This document shows, in pieces, positions 23,430 through 31,328 of a stretch of DNA of 44,938 nt (the first letter of the stretch is position 1; each line of letters begins with the position of its first letter). The stretch lies in NCBI GenBank assembly GCA_003246265.1, contig QKAU01000063.1, forward strand, positions 1 through 44,938. The letters run 5' to 3'. A model generated the notes under the pieces. That model made no database searches and was not told the DNA's origin. It saw nothing but the letters and a program-made list of their open reading frames with translations. A program made the position numbers and the translations under genes. This DNA is from Kiritimatiellales bacterium (GTDB taxonomy: Bacteria > Verrucomicrobiota > Kiritimatiellia > Kiritimatiellales > Pontiellaceae).

Positions 23430-24593
23430 ATGCACGACGACTGGATCCACCCCCTGCTGGAAGAAGCCCGCCGCCAAGGCTTGGAGCGCTCCGCCCTGCC
23501 CTTTCCCGAAGCCGGCGGCGTCGTCCGGATCGATGGCCGCGAAGTCCTCAATTTTTCGAGCAACGACTATCTCGACCTGGCCCGCCATCCCCATGTCGTG
23601 GACCGGGCGCGCGAGGCCCTCGGCCAGTATGGCGTGGGCGCAACCGCCTCCCGGCTGGTCACTGGAACCCTGCCGATCCACGAGGAGCTCGAAGCCCGCC
23701 TGGCGGCAAGCAAGGGCTACGACGCCGCCCTCGTCTTCGGATCGGGCTACATGGCCAATGCCGGGACGATTCCCGTCCTCGCCGGGCGCGACGACACCGT
23801 CTTTGCCGACAAGCTGGTCCACGCGAGCATGATCGACGCCTGCAGGCTGTCCGGCGCCAGGCTCGTCCGCTTCGCCCACAACGATCCCGAGGCGCTCCGG
23901 CAGCGGCTGGAGCAGCACCAAGGGAGCGGGGGGCGTAAGCTGGTCATCACCGAGTCGGTCTTCAGCATGGACGGCGACCTCGCTCCCCTGCCCGAAATGG
24001 CCCGGTTGTCCGCGGAGCACGGAGCCATGCTGATGGTCGACGAAGCCCACGCCACCGGCACCTTTGGACCGCACGGCGCCGGCCTCGTCCGCGAGCATGG
24101 GCTGGAAGGGCTGGTCATGGTTTCGATGGGCACCCTGAGCAAGGCCATGGCGGGCTACGGGGGCTTCGTGGCCTGTTCATCAACCCTGCGCAAGCTGTTG
24201 GTCCAGTCGGCTCGCGCGTTCATCTATACCACCGCTCCCCCGCCGGCCGTCGTCGGCGCCGCGCTCGGCGCGCTCGACGTCCTCGAAGCATCGCCCAACC
24301 TCGGAAACATCCTGCAGGCCAATGCCGACCACTTCCGCAACCTCCTCAACAAGGCCGGTATCGACACCCTGCAAAGCCGTAGCCAGATCGTGCCTGTCGT
24401 CATTGGCGACAACAACCAGGCTGTCGCCGCTTCCCGGAAACTCCGCGAACAGGGAATCATCGCCGCCGCGATCCGGCCTCCCACCGTTCCGCCGGGTACG
24501 GCCCGCCTGCGCCTGTCGATCACCCTCGCCCACCTGGTCGACGACCTCGAGCGCGCCGCCGCAGCCATTATCGAAACCGTGCAGCGCAGATGA
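23430..24593 (+). CDS. bioF: 8-amino-7-oxononanoate synthase
   Basis: 387 residues of the PLP-dependent alpha-oxoamine synthase family, the usual length for BioF. It joins L-alanine and pimeloyl-ACP (or -CoA) to form the biotin precursor KAPA. Signatures: LNFSSNDYLDLARHP, YGVGATASRLVTGT, VDEAHATGTFGPHGAG with the PLP-contacting Asp and His, and the Schiff-base lysine in MGTLSKAMAGYGGF. Close relatives (Kbl, serine palmitoyltransferase) are less likely because the next gene, overlapping by 4 bp, is BioH-like, and bioC- and bioD-like genes follow further on. No good ribosome-binding site is visible before the ATG. Confidence 0.92.
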   Translation: MHDDWIHPLLEEARRQGLERSALPFPEAGGVVRIDGREVLNFSSNDYLDLARHPHVVDRAREALGQYGVGATASRLVTGTLPIHEELEARLAASKGYDAALVFGSGYMANAGTIPVLAGRDDTVFADKLVHASMIDACRLSGARLVRFAHNDPEALRQRLEQHQGSGGRKLVITESVFSMDGDLAPLPEMARLSAEHGAMLMVDEAHATGTFGPHGAGLVREHGLEGLVMVSMGTLSKAMAGYGGFVACSSTLRKLLVQSARAFIYTTAPPPAVVGAALGALDVLEASPNLGNILQANADHFRNLLNKAGIDTLQSRSQIVPVVIGDNNQAVAASRKLREQGIIAAAIRPPTVPPGTARLRLSITLAHLVDDLERAAAAIIETVQRR

Positions 24594-25252
24594 AATCCGC
24601 ATTGGTCATTTCGGGCTGGGCGCACGGCATCGAGGCCATCCGGCCGCTGGGCGAAGCCCTCTCCGACGGATTCGACGTGCAGCTGCTTACCGGGGCGCAG
24701 CTCCTTGCGGAGCGACGGATGCCGGCGGCGGAGTGCATCGTGACCGGATCGATGGGCGGCCTGCTGGCGATGGAACTGCTGCCAGCCACGTGCAGAAAAC
24801 TGGTGCTGATCTCCTCGACCGCACGGTTCTGCGCCACCGATGGCTATCCGTGCGGGACGCAGGAGCGGATCCTCCAGCGCATGATCCACCAGCTCCAGAG
24901 GCATCCCGAGGCGGTGCTGGAGGAGTTCTACCGCAATGTCCACTTCCCGCATCCGGCCCCGGAATGCGATCCGGGCGCGCCGCTGGAGGCCTTGGCCGCC
25001 GGGCTGGAATACCTGCGCGACGCCGACCTGCGCGTAAAGGTTCCGTCCATCGGCATCCCGGTCCTGCTGATGCACGGCACCCGGGACCGGATCATCCCCG
25101 CCGCCGCGGCGGAATGGCTCCACGCCCGTCTGCCCGACAGCCAGTTGCAGCTGTACGACGACGGGCATGCGCTCCCGGCCCATCGCTTCGAGGAGCTGGC
25201 AGGGGCGATCCGCGCCTTCCTCAACCCGGCACCGCGTCCGGCGAACGATTGA
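24590..25252 (+). CDS. bioH: BioH-like alpha/beta hydrolase, probable pimeloyl-ACP methyl ester esterase
   Basis: 220 residues, small alpha/beta hydrolase: WAHGIEAIRPLGEAL near the start, nucleophile elbow TGSMGGLLAMEL, acid loop LLMHGTRDRIIP and histidine in YDDGHALPAHRFEEL. The elbow reads T-G-S-M-G-G rather than the usual G-W-S-M-G-G, but the Ser-Asp-His set is complete. BioH removes the methyl group from pimeloyl-ACP methyl ester before BioF acts; the 4-bp overlap with bioF supports that role. The sequence is divergent enough that BioG- or BioK-like alternatives remain. Its 3' end overlaps the convergent membrane protein gene by 32 bp. Confidence 0.72.
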   Translation: MKSALVISGWAHGIEAIRPLGEALSDGFDVQLLTGAQLLAERRMPAAECIVTGSMGGLLAMELLPATCRKLVLISSTARFCATDGYPCGTQERILQRMIHQLQRHPEAVLEEFYRNVHFPHPAPECDPGAPLEALAAGLEYLRDADLRVKVPSIGIPVLLMHGTRDRIIPAAAAEWLHARLPDSQLQLYDDGHALPAHRFEELAGAIRAFLNPAPRPAND

Positions 25253-25799
25253 AGGTGATCCCGGCCTTCTGGAGATGGCGGTAGACGAGGCGTTCGCGCA
25301 GTGTTGGCCGCCAATTGAGCAGCAGTCCGGCAAGCGCCTCCCACAACGAGACCCACGAGGCGATGACCAATCCTTCGGCCACGATGCGCCAGGCGACCGG
25401 GTCGCTGTCGTCCACCGCATGGCCAAGGTAGATGGAACCGGCGAGCATGGCCGCACCGACGGCGAGCAGGATGAAGCTGGTGCGCAGCATGGCCTGGAGC
25501 TCGCGCCGGTTCTTGGCGAGCAGGTACGTGAAGTAGTTCGGAACGCTGGAGCGGACGCGCTCCTTGAGCGCTTCGTCGAGGGGTTCCGCCAGCGTGAAGT
25601 TGATGAGGAAGGGGATCCTCCCCAGTTCCCGCCCCGATTCGATCAGGTATTCGACAAGGTCGACATCGAGCTCCTTGCGGACGAAGGGGGCGTTGCGGTC
25701 GAAATCGTCGTAGAGGTCGCTGACCCGCTGCGCGGCGATGTCGACGACGCGCAACCCCCGTTCGTCGAGCGGATAGCGGTCGATGATGCCTCTTTTCAT
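25221..25799 (-). CDS. unidentified membrane protein coupled to MscS-like channel
   Basis: 192 residues from the ATG overlapping the upstream channel gene's stop (ATGA, 25796-25799). The N-terminal half is soluble and charged (IDRYPLDERGLRVVDIAAQR, VDLVEYLIESGREL), with helices resembling a nucleic-acid- or partner-binding bundle. Two membrane helices follow (about 105-126 and 140-161), separated by a short acidic loop. The end is basic (RPTLRERLVYRHLQKAG). I do not recognise a family. Coupling to the channel suggests an accessory subunit or regulator, but that is inference. Confidence 0.75.
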   Translation of the reverse strand: MKRGIIDRYPLDERGLRVVDIAAQRVSDLYDDFDRNAPFVRKELDVDLVEYLIESGRELGRIPFLINFTLAEPLDEALKERVRSSVPNYFTYLLAKNRRELQAMLRTSFILLAVGAAMLAGSIYLGHAVDDSDPVAWRIVAEGLVIASWVSLWEALAGLLLNWRPTLRERLVYRHLQKAGITFNRSPDAVPG

Positions 25800-26719
25800 G
25801 GCGGCCCGTCGGCGGATTTCGCGGGGGGGGCCTCGCGCCCTTCGGGACCGATGTAGAAGCGCGTAGTATTGTAGGCCAGATCGATGTCCGGTTCCGCGGC
25901 GAAGGCGTCGAGGATCTCCTCCCACATCTTCTGCTCGGTGCTGCGGCGCTGGCGGGGATCGACGAGGTACCGGATGGTAAGCAGGACGCCGCTGTCCTTT
26001 ACCGTGGTGTAGACGGTGGGGGTGAGCTTGCCGGCGACGATCAGGTATTTCTTGGCCGCCTGCCGGATCTGGGCCTGGGCCCCCTGCGAGAGGTACTCCG
26101 CGTTGTCCTTGCCGATCCGCAGCAGCAGCTCCTTGGCCTTCTTCCAGTTGCTCTCGAAGGTGACCAGCACGGGCACCTCGTTCCAGATGTATTCGAAGCC
26201 GATGTGGTAGTTGGCCAGCGGCGCCCGCAGCACCATGCTGTTGGGTACGTGGATGATGCGGCCGGTGCTCTGGTCGGCATCGACCCAGTTGCCCACCTCG
26301 ACAATGCTGAACTGGAAGAGGCGGATGTCGATGACGTCGCCCTTGAACTCGGCCAGCTGGATGCGGTCGCCCACCTTGAACGGTTTGCGCGCGGAAATGA
26401 AGAAGAAGCCGGCCATGTTGGCGATGGTGTCGTGCAGGGCGACCGCCAGGCCGGCGCTGGCCAGGCCGAGGAAGGTGCCCAGCGAGGCCATCCCCTTGAA
26501 CCAGATCGAACCGATGACGGCCACCAGGAGGAAGTTGAGGATGTAGTTGGCCGTCTTGCGGGCGTGGTAGCGCCGCTTGTCGTCGTCGAACCGGCGGTTG
26601 ACCAGCATGGCGGCCAGCAGCTTGAGCAGGACGAAGAGTGCCAGCGCCAAAGCGGTATAGGAAAGGTGCTCGGCCAACCTGACCGATATATTGAGCAGTT
26701 CTGCGAGATGTTCAGCCAT
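25796..26719 (-). CDS. MscS-family mechanosensitive channel
   Basis: 307 residues from the ATG at 26719 (GGAGG six bases upstream). Three membrane helices (about 18-40, 58-76, 80-105) are followed by the cytoplasmic beta domain (ARKPFKVGDRIQLAEFKGDVIDI). The pore helix segment GLASAGLAVALHDTIANMAG has the Gly/Ala packing pattern of MscS TM3. MscS channels release solutes at membrane tension on hypo-osmotic shock. It heads a two-gene operon with the downstream membrane protein gene. Confidence 0.88.
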   Translation of the reverse strand: MAEHLAELLNISVRLAEHLSYTALALALFVLLKLLAAMLVNRRFDDDKRRYHARKTANYILNFLLVAVIGSIWFKGMASLGTFLGLASAGLAVALHDTIANMAGFFFISARKPFKVGDRIQLAEFKGDVIDIRLFQFSIVEVGNWVDADQSTGRIIHVPNSMVLRAPLANYHIGFEYIWNEVPVLVTFESNWKKAKELLLRIGKDNAEYLSQGAQAQIRQAAKKYLIVAGKLTPTVYTTVKDSGVLLTIRYLVDPRQRRSTEQKMWEEILDAFAAEPDIDLAYNTTRFYIGPEGREAPPAKSADGPP

Positions 26720-26947
26720 ATCGATCCTCCCCTGCTGAATAGCCGGTGCGGCCGGTTTTGTAAAGCACATCAGCCATTTCCCGGGGTTGATATCGCTTGG
26801 CCTCCTCGTCCCGCAGCAGGTAATGGCTGAGGACAGCCGGTGCTGGGGCATCGGCGCCGCCCGCATCCAGGAGGATTTTTTCATCCGGGTTCTGAAACAG
26901 GCGAGATCAAGCGCATGGTGCTTGTGCCGCAACAGGTCGCTCGTGGT
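26720..26947. other. non-coding gap upstream of the MscS-like gene
   Basis: I see no gene or strong structure here. It includes the upstream region of the channel gene, and composition shifts from GC-rich to AT-richer toward 27 kb, marking the edge of the island. Confidence 0.4.
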
Positions 26948-27121
26948 TCAATCAACGCGAATGGGGGGTAGCTTTTCCGAGAGCAATGCCGGAGCGGTTT
27001 CGTCGCTAACGGTTGGTTTGGATAAATCAACCACCGGCTCGATTGGCGCATCCATCTCCTCCAGCGCAACCGTTTCAGCCTTTTTACTGTTTTTGCGCTT
27101 GGATCTCTTGCTGTCTTTTTC
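26948..27121 (-). other. protein-like tail in a shifted frame after the 310-residue secreted protein
   Basis: In the frame shifted by one base from the gene at 27084-28016, about 57 codons read as a plausible protein end: basic (KDSKRSKRKNSKK) then acidic and proline-rich (ALEEMDAPIEPVVDLSKP), ending in LPPIRVD and TGA at 26948-26950. Removing one A from the five-A run complementary to 27116-27120 would join it to the upstream gene. It may be a frameshifted C-terminus, a programmed-frameshift product or a sequencing error. Confidence 0.35.
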
Positions 27122-28016
27122 TCAGCTCCTCGATTCGCTCCAAGACCAACGGGCTCGACAAGGGCACTTTAATATTCAAGCCATGCATCAACTCTTCTTC
27201 CTCGGATAACGCGCCTTTCAAAGCATTAAGCAATGGACCTTCCTTCATCATGCTGTAACCACGTAGCTCCGCCAGATCCTTTTCCAAATAATCCTCGTTG
27301 GACCCAATTTTATGGATGTTCAAATCCCGCATAACAAAGTACGTAATATCGTTGCTGAAAAGATTATTATTGCCTGAGGCATCTAACGGAGGCTGGATCA
27401 TCGCGTTTTCATATTTGGTAAAATAACGGTCGCTCAAAACACCGTCTTTTTTCAGATCCATAAAGTCCAAATCATCGGTTAGAAAACAGAGTTTATCCCT
27501 GAATCCCAAAACAAACTCATCTTCATCCAACCGCACCAAACCTAGAACCATTCGATCAACGCCCTCATCTCTTACGCAAATTTTTTCGGGACGTTCCCTG
27601 GGACCAAATGCCTGAGTATGCTGAAGAGCGATGCGCACCCATGTCGTTTCGCATTTTCCATCCAGATAGGTTTTCACTCGCGCGTCGATCACCCAAAGGG
27701 AATGCCTCATCAATATCGCATACGCATTCAAGAAGGGCTCGGGTTCCCAATAGGCGGTAGATTTCTCCTTTTTACATATTGGCTCTTTTACATCTCTCGA
27801 GACATAAATATTTCTTTCATGTATATAATTGTAAAGTATGTATGGTTCAGAAAATGCGTAATAGTGCACCACTTCGATTTCAACCAGAGCATCTAGTCCG
27901 GTCAATGTATGTCGTTTTGCGTTATCGTAAAGGATGTGGTCATCAATCCCCGCATGAGTCATTGCTGAGGCAAAGCATATACTTATTAATATGAATAATA
28001 GTTTAATCCTAATCAT
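27084..28016 (-). CDS. unidentified secreted protein of the AT-rich island
   Basis: 310 residues with a clean signal peptide (IKLLFILISICFASAMTHA). The mature part is mixed alpha/beta with many aromatic residues and ends in a charged coiled coil (VLERIEELRKRQQEIQ). No known motif. Its ATG overlaps the stop of the upstream gene (ATGA, 28013-28016). Base composition and codon use are clearly AT-richer than in flanking genes, a sign of recent acquisition. The C-terminus may have been altered by a one-base shift (see entry at 26948-27121). With its neighbour it could form a secreted enzyme and partner or inhibitor pair; there is no direct support. Confidence 0.72.
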   Translation of the reverse strand: MIRIKLLFILISICFASAMTHAGIDDHILYDNAKRHTLTGLDALVEIEVVHYYAFSEPYILYNYIHERNIYVSRDVKEPICKKEKSTAYWEPEPFLNAYAILMRHSLWVIDARVKTYLDGKCETTWVRIALQHTQAFGPRERPEKICVRDEGVDRMVLGLVRLDEDEFVLGFRDKLCFLTDDLDFMDLKKDGVLSDRYFTKYENAMIQPPLDASGNNNLFSNDITYFVMRDLNIHKIGSNEDYLEKDLAELRGYSMMKEGPLLNALKGALSEEEELMHGLNIKVPLSSPLVLERIEELRKRQQEIQAQKQ

Positions 28017-28870
28017 CTGTTACCCCTACCAGGATCTTGATATGCACATGTTGGCCATATCTGATCCGAAATTCTGTAAGCGTTATCTTCTGTCCATTCC
28101 TTTATCTCATCATTGACCGCTCTGTGCCACCCCCCATCGCCCGACACGCCAATCTTAAGATATGAAAACTCCATGAACTCAATTTGCGTGTGCAGATATT
28201 CTGCGCATAAATTAGCAAGTAAAGCCGCACCGTGGACTGCTGCGGGGGCAGCCTCTCCTCCTGTTTGATCAGATACATGCTGAGCCTCATGCTCAGGAAT
28301 CTTTTCACGTCCATCTCTACCTTCCATAAACGGACTTCCTACGGGAATATTCCAACTTGTTTGTGGATCAGAACACGTCCACCCTGTAGAATTAAGCGTT
28401 ATATAACCCCCGCTAAAGGTGGTATCATAGATTCCATGGCTAATCGCAGAAGTAACCGCACCGTTATGTGGCAAGGCAACAGTCACCGTTTTCTCGACAA
28501 TACAGTCGGAACCTCCTGTACCACCACTATCAAACTGCACCTTATACTTTCCAGGGGTCGCCCCCGGATACCAGTAAAAGACTATCGTTGCGGATAGCCC
28601 ATTTTCTGACGCGGTCACCGTACAATCCTTCAGAATTTCCGCTGGTCCACCTGTTCGCGTCACTGTCCAGTTGTGATCATCCAGTGATGCAGTTGATGGA
28701 TCCACAATAATACTAAAATTTAGAGAGTACCCCTCAGGCACCGTTGTTTCTCCAGTTAAGGATAATGTGTATTCCGTTCCATTAGCATTATTACACCCGG
28801 CATTGGCTGGTCCAGAACTGATCATGGCACCCAGCAGACACAAATTGCCTACTAAACATAACTTATTCAT
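28013..28870 (-). CDS. secreted protein with HEAQH metal-site motif
   Basis: 285 residues: signal peptide (LCLVGNLCLLGAMISSGPANA), a beta-sandwich-like region (about 30-135: TEYTLSLTGETTVPEGYSL, GKYKVQFDSGG) with several cysteines that could form disulphides, and a C-terminal helical part with H194-E-A-Q-H198-V-S-D201. HExxH followed by an acidic residue is typical of zinc metallopeptidases, so a secreted protease or zinc protein is possible, but the surrounding sequence matches no family I know. It is the first gene of an AT-rich two-gene unit. A lone five-residue motif can also occur by chance. Confidence 0.72.
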   Translation of the reverse strand: MNKLCLVGNLCLLGAMISSGPANAGCNNANGTEYTLSLTGETTVPEGYSLNFSIIVDPSTASLDDHNWTVTRTGGPAEILKDCTVTASENGLSATIVFYWYPGATPGKYKVQFDSGGTGGSDCIVEKTVTVALPHNGAVTSAISHGIYDTTFSGGYITLNSTGWTCSDPQTSWNIPVGSPFMEGRDGREKIPEHEAQHVSDQTGGEAAPAAVHGAALLANLCAEYLHTQIEFMEFSYLKIGVSGDGGWHRAVNDEIKEWTEDNAYRISDQIWPTCAYQDPGRGNR

Positions 28871-28920
28871 TATATTTTCCTCATGTGATGCCTACTTACT
28901 AATGGTCTCATAATTATCTA

Positions 28921-28987
28921 GACAGGATAACGGGATCGACGGGATTGAATTCCAGCAAATCCATCCTGGACATCCTGTAATCCTGTC
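28921..28987. repeat. palindromic GACAGGAT...ATCCTGTC intergenic repeat
   Basis: A 67-bp unit with terminal arms GACAGGAT (28921-28928) and ATCCTGTC (28980-28987) and internal variants of the same motif (CGGGATCGACGGGATT; CATCCTGGACATCCTGTAAT). Repeats of this 'ACAGGAT/ATCCTGT' type are scattered between genes in many bacteria. One copy is seen here, at the edge of the AT-rich island. Confidence 0.5.
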
Positions 28988-29322
28988 GAAATAAAAACAA
29001 GAAGACTAGTAACTGTCTGATGCGCTTGGTTTTCATCCTTTTTTCCGCAATAGACGATGCAACGGTTCTACCCCCCCCATTATTTAGTCAATACTTATTC
29101 GATACTTCATTAGTTTACTGTATTTTTTACTATACTAAAGTAACGAGTCTCCACACGCGCGCAGTAAAGAATGCAGTGCAATCGAAAGACTCGAGACAAT
29201 GCATATTTGTCTGCGTGCGGAATTCAGCTGCGCCCGGAGGTTGATGGACGGATCTATCTCCGCATGGTTCCGGCAAGGAAACCCCCTTCTCCGAAATCTA
29301 TAAGCTACTATGGTTGCATTGC

Positions 29323-29360
29323 CTCCCCAATTAACGCAATCTGCGCGGCTGTTTGGGGAG
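29323..29360 (+). promoter_or_regulatory. stem that can hide the bioC ribosome-binding site
   Basis: CTCCCCAA (29323-29330) is the exact complement of TTGGGGAG (29353-29360), which contains the GGGGAG ribosome-binding site 5 nt before the bioC ATG. An 8-bp stem with a 22-nt loop would block translation unless opened. Confidence 0.45.
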
Positions 29361-29365
29361 AGTCC

Positions 29366-30133
29366 ATGATAGGAACCCGTTTTTCCGCCGCCGCCGAAAC
29401 CTACGATCGCCACGCCCGCCCGCAGCTGGCGCTCGCCCAGGCGGTCGTCGCCATGCTGCCCGAACTCTATCCCGAGCAGATTCTCGAGCTGGGCGCGGGC
29501 ACCGGCCTGCTGACCCGCCTGCTGGTGGAGCGCTTTCCCGAAGTCCCGATCGACGCGGTGGACCTGGCGGAGAAGATGGTCTCCCATGGGCGGGAAAAGT
29601 TCGCCCGGTTCGCGCAGGTCGACTGGCTGGTCGGCGATGCCCAGACCTTCCGCGGCACCGACCCCTATCCGCTCGTGGCGTCGAGCGCCGCGCTCCACTG
29701 GGTCGCCGATCTCGCGGCGACCTGCGATAACATCTACCAATGCCTTGAACCCGGCGGTACCTTCGCCCTGGGAATGATGCTCGAAGGCACCCTGAAGGAG
29801 CTGCAGGAGATCCGCTCCGCCGTCGCGCCGGCCAAGAACCCCTCCTCCCGCCTCCCCTCCTATGAAACGACCACCGCCTGCCTGCAGTCCGCCGGATTCC
29901 GGATCGAACGCCGCGCGCACGGCGAGGAGCGGATCCTCTACGACGACGCGGAAGCCTTCCTGCGGGCGATCCACGAACAGGGCGTCACCGGCGGCAAGGT
30001 GAGCAGCGGCAGCGCCCCGCTCAACCGCGCGGAGCTCGGCCAGCTCGCCGCCGACTACCAGGAGGCCTTCGCGACCGACGGCGGGGTCTACGCCACCTAC
30101 GAAACCGCCACCTTCCTGCTGTCGCGGAAATAG
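29366..30133 (+). CDS. bioC: probable malonyl-ACP O-methyltransferase
   Basis: 255 residues from the ATG at 29366 (GGGGAG five bases upstream). BioC opening RFSAAAETYDRHARPQLALA, SAM-binding motif ILELGAGTGLLTRLL, DAVDLAEKMVSHGREK, and the BioC-type block ASSAALHWVADLAATCDN...GGTFALGMMLEGTLKELQEI. BioC methylates malonyl-ACP so that it can be elongated by fatty-acid synthase to pimeloyl-ACP methyl ester, the BioH substrate. It lies 4 kb downstream of bioF/bioH-like and 2 kb upstream of bioD, all on the same strand. The general methyltransferase assignment is certain; BioC is strongly suggested by sequence and context. Confidence 0.83.
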   Translation: MIGTRFSAAAETYDRHARPQLALAQAVVAMLPELYPEQILELGAGTGLLTRLLVERFPEVPIDAVDLAEKMVSHGREKFARFAQVDWLVGDAQTFRGTDPYPLVASSAALHWVADLAATCDNIYQCLEPGGTFALGMMLEGTLKELQEIRSAVAPAKNPSSRLPSYETTTACLQSAGFRIERRAHGEERILYDDAEAFLRAIHEQGVTGGKVSSGSAPLNRAELGQLAADYQEAFATDGGVYATYETATFLLSRK

Positions 30134-30159
30134 TCGTACCGTAACGGTCATATTTCCAG

Positions 30160-30188
30160 CTGACAGACCAACTCCACCCTGCTAGGTT
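30160..30188 (+). promoter_or_regulatory. weak promoter candidate for the dehydrogenase-esterase pair
   Basis: CTGACA (30160-30165) and TAGGTT (30183-30188) are 17 bp apart, with a 10-bp palindrome GTTGCGCAAC (30190-30199) directly after. The -10 match is poor. Confidence 0.25.
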
Positions 30189-30218
30189 CGTTGCGCAACC
30201 AAACAGGAGCGAGGAAAC

Positions 30219-31325
30219 ATGACTGCAGCCAAGGCGGCCATTGCGGATGGCAAGGGCGGTTTTTCTATCGAACCCATCGAAGTGGACCACCCCGGGGAAC
30301 ACGAGGTTTTGGTGCGGATCAAGGCGTCGGGGGTCTGCCACACGGATTGGGATTCGCTCAGGTGGGGCCGACCGATCGTAATGGGACACGAGGGGGCCGG
30401 CATCGTGCTGGAAACCGGACCAGACGTCAGCCGCGTCCAACCGGGCGACGAGGTGGTGCTGAACTGGGCCATTCCCTGCGGGCATTGCTTCCAATGCCTC
30501 CACGGCAACCGGCATATCTGTGAAAACCACAACCAGGTCACCGCACCCAAATACATGCAGGGCCACTCCGTCCTGGAACGCACCCGCTTCCGGGGCAAGG
30601 GGATCGAACGATCGTTCAACATCGGCACCATGTCGACCCATGCCGTCGTGCGCGAGGAGGCCCTCGTCAAGATGAACAAGGGCATCCCCTTCTCTTCCGC
30701 CTGCATCATTGGCTGCGGCGTCATGACCGGCTACGGATCGGCGGTCAACGCCGCAAAGGTAACACCCGGATCGAGTGCGGTCGTGCTAGGAGTGGGCGGA
30801 GTCGGCCTGAACGTCATCCAAGGATGCCGCATTTCCGGCGCGGACAGGATCATTGCCGTCGACATCAATCCGCAGCGCCTGGAGTTTGCCAAAACCTTCG
30901 GCGCCACGCACACGATCCAGGCCGACAAGCAGGACGTCGGACTCTTGCAAGCGGCGGAAAAGGTGAAGGCGATAACCGGAGGACGCGGGGCCGATTTCGC
31001 CTTCGAATGCACGGCGATTCCGGCGCTGGGCGCGGCACCGCTGGCCATGGTGCGCAACGCGGGCACCGCCTGCCAGGTGAGCGGCATCGAACAGGAGATC
31101 TCCATCGATATGCGGCTGTTCGAATGGGACAAGATCTACATCAACCCGCTCTACGGGAAGTGCGATCCATACTACGACCTGCCCAAGATCATGAACCTCT
31201 ACGACAAGGGCACGCTGCTGCTCGACGAAATGATCACCCGCACCTATCCGCTGGAGCAGCTGGAACAGGCCTTCGAGGACATGCATGGCGGCCGCAACGC
31301 CAAGGGCGTGCTGGTCATGGAGTAG
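30219..31325 (+). CDS. zinc-dependent alcohol dehydrogenase (class III-like)
   Basis: 368 residues of the medium-chain dehydrogenase family. Catalytic zinc ligands lie in SGVCHTDW, MGHEGAG and IIGCGVMTGYGSA; the structural zinc lobe is C-GH-C-FQ-C-LHGNRHI-C. NAD-binding GVGGVGLNVIQG is followed by an Asp in AVDINPQRL that selects NAD. The overall plan follows class III (glutathione- or mycothiol-linked formaldehyde) and related dehydrogenases. It is followed after 3 bp by an esterase resembling S-formylglutathione hydrolase, the classical second step, so aldehyde detoxification is likely. The actual thiol cofactor and substrate are unknown. A good ribosome-binding site (AGGAGCGAGG) precedes the ATG. 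Confidence 0.88.
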   Translation: MTAAKAAIADGKGGFSIEPIEVDHPGEHEVLVRIKASGVCHTDWDSLRWGRPIVMGHEGAGIVLETGPDVSRVQPGDEVVLNWAIPCGHCFQCLHGNRHICENHNQVTAPKYMQGHSVLERTRFRGKGIERSFNIGTMSTHAVVREEALVKMNKGIPFSSACIIGCGVMTGYGSAVNAAKVTPGSSAVVLGVGGVGLNVIQGCRISGADRIIAVDINPQRLEFAKTFGATHTIQADKQDVGLLQAAEKVKAITGGRGADFAFECTAIPALGAAPLAMVRNAGTACQVSGIEQEISIDMRLFEWDKIYINPLYGKCDPYYDLPKIMNLYDKGTLLLDEMITRTYPLEQLEQAFEDMHGGRNAKGVLVME

Positions 31326-31328
31326 GCC

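Larger units (their letters stand above)
28871..29365. other. long AT-rich intergenic region before bioC
   Basis: About 495 bp without a convincing gene. It contains a palindromic repeat (28921-28987), a C8 run near 29071, AT-rich sequence with a TATACT -10-like box at 29131-29136 that may drive bioC, and a stem next to the bioC ribosome-binding site (29323-29360). Confidence 0.5.

Noticed and set aside
27000-29300. Mobile element (insertion sequence, prophage or integron)
   Set aside because: No transposase, integrase or clear terminal inverted repeats with target duplication were seen; only composition and one palindromic repeat support transfer.
29171-29365. Longer N-terminus for the bioC product
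   Set aside because: The open frame extends upstream, but BioC homology starts at the ATG at 29366, which has a good ribosome-binding site.
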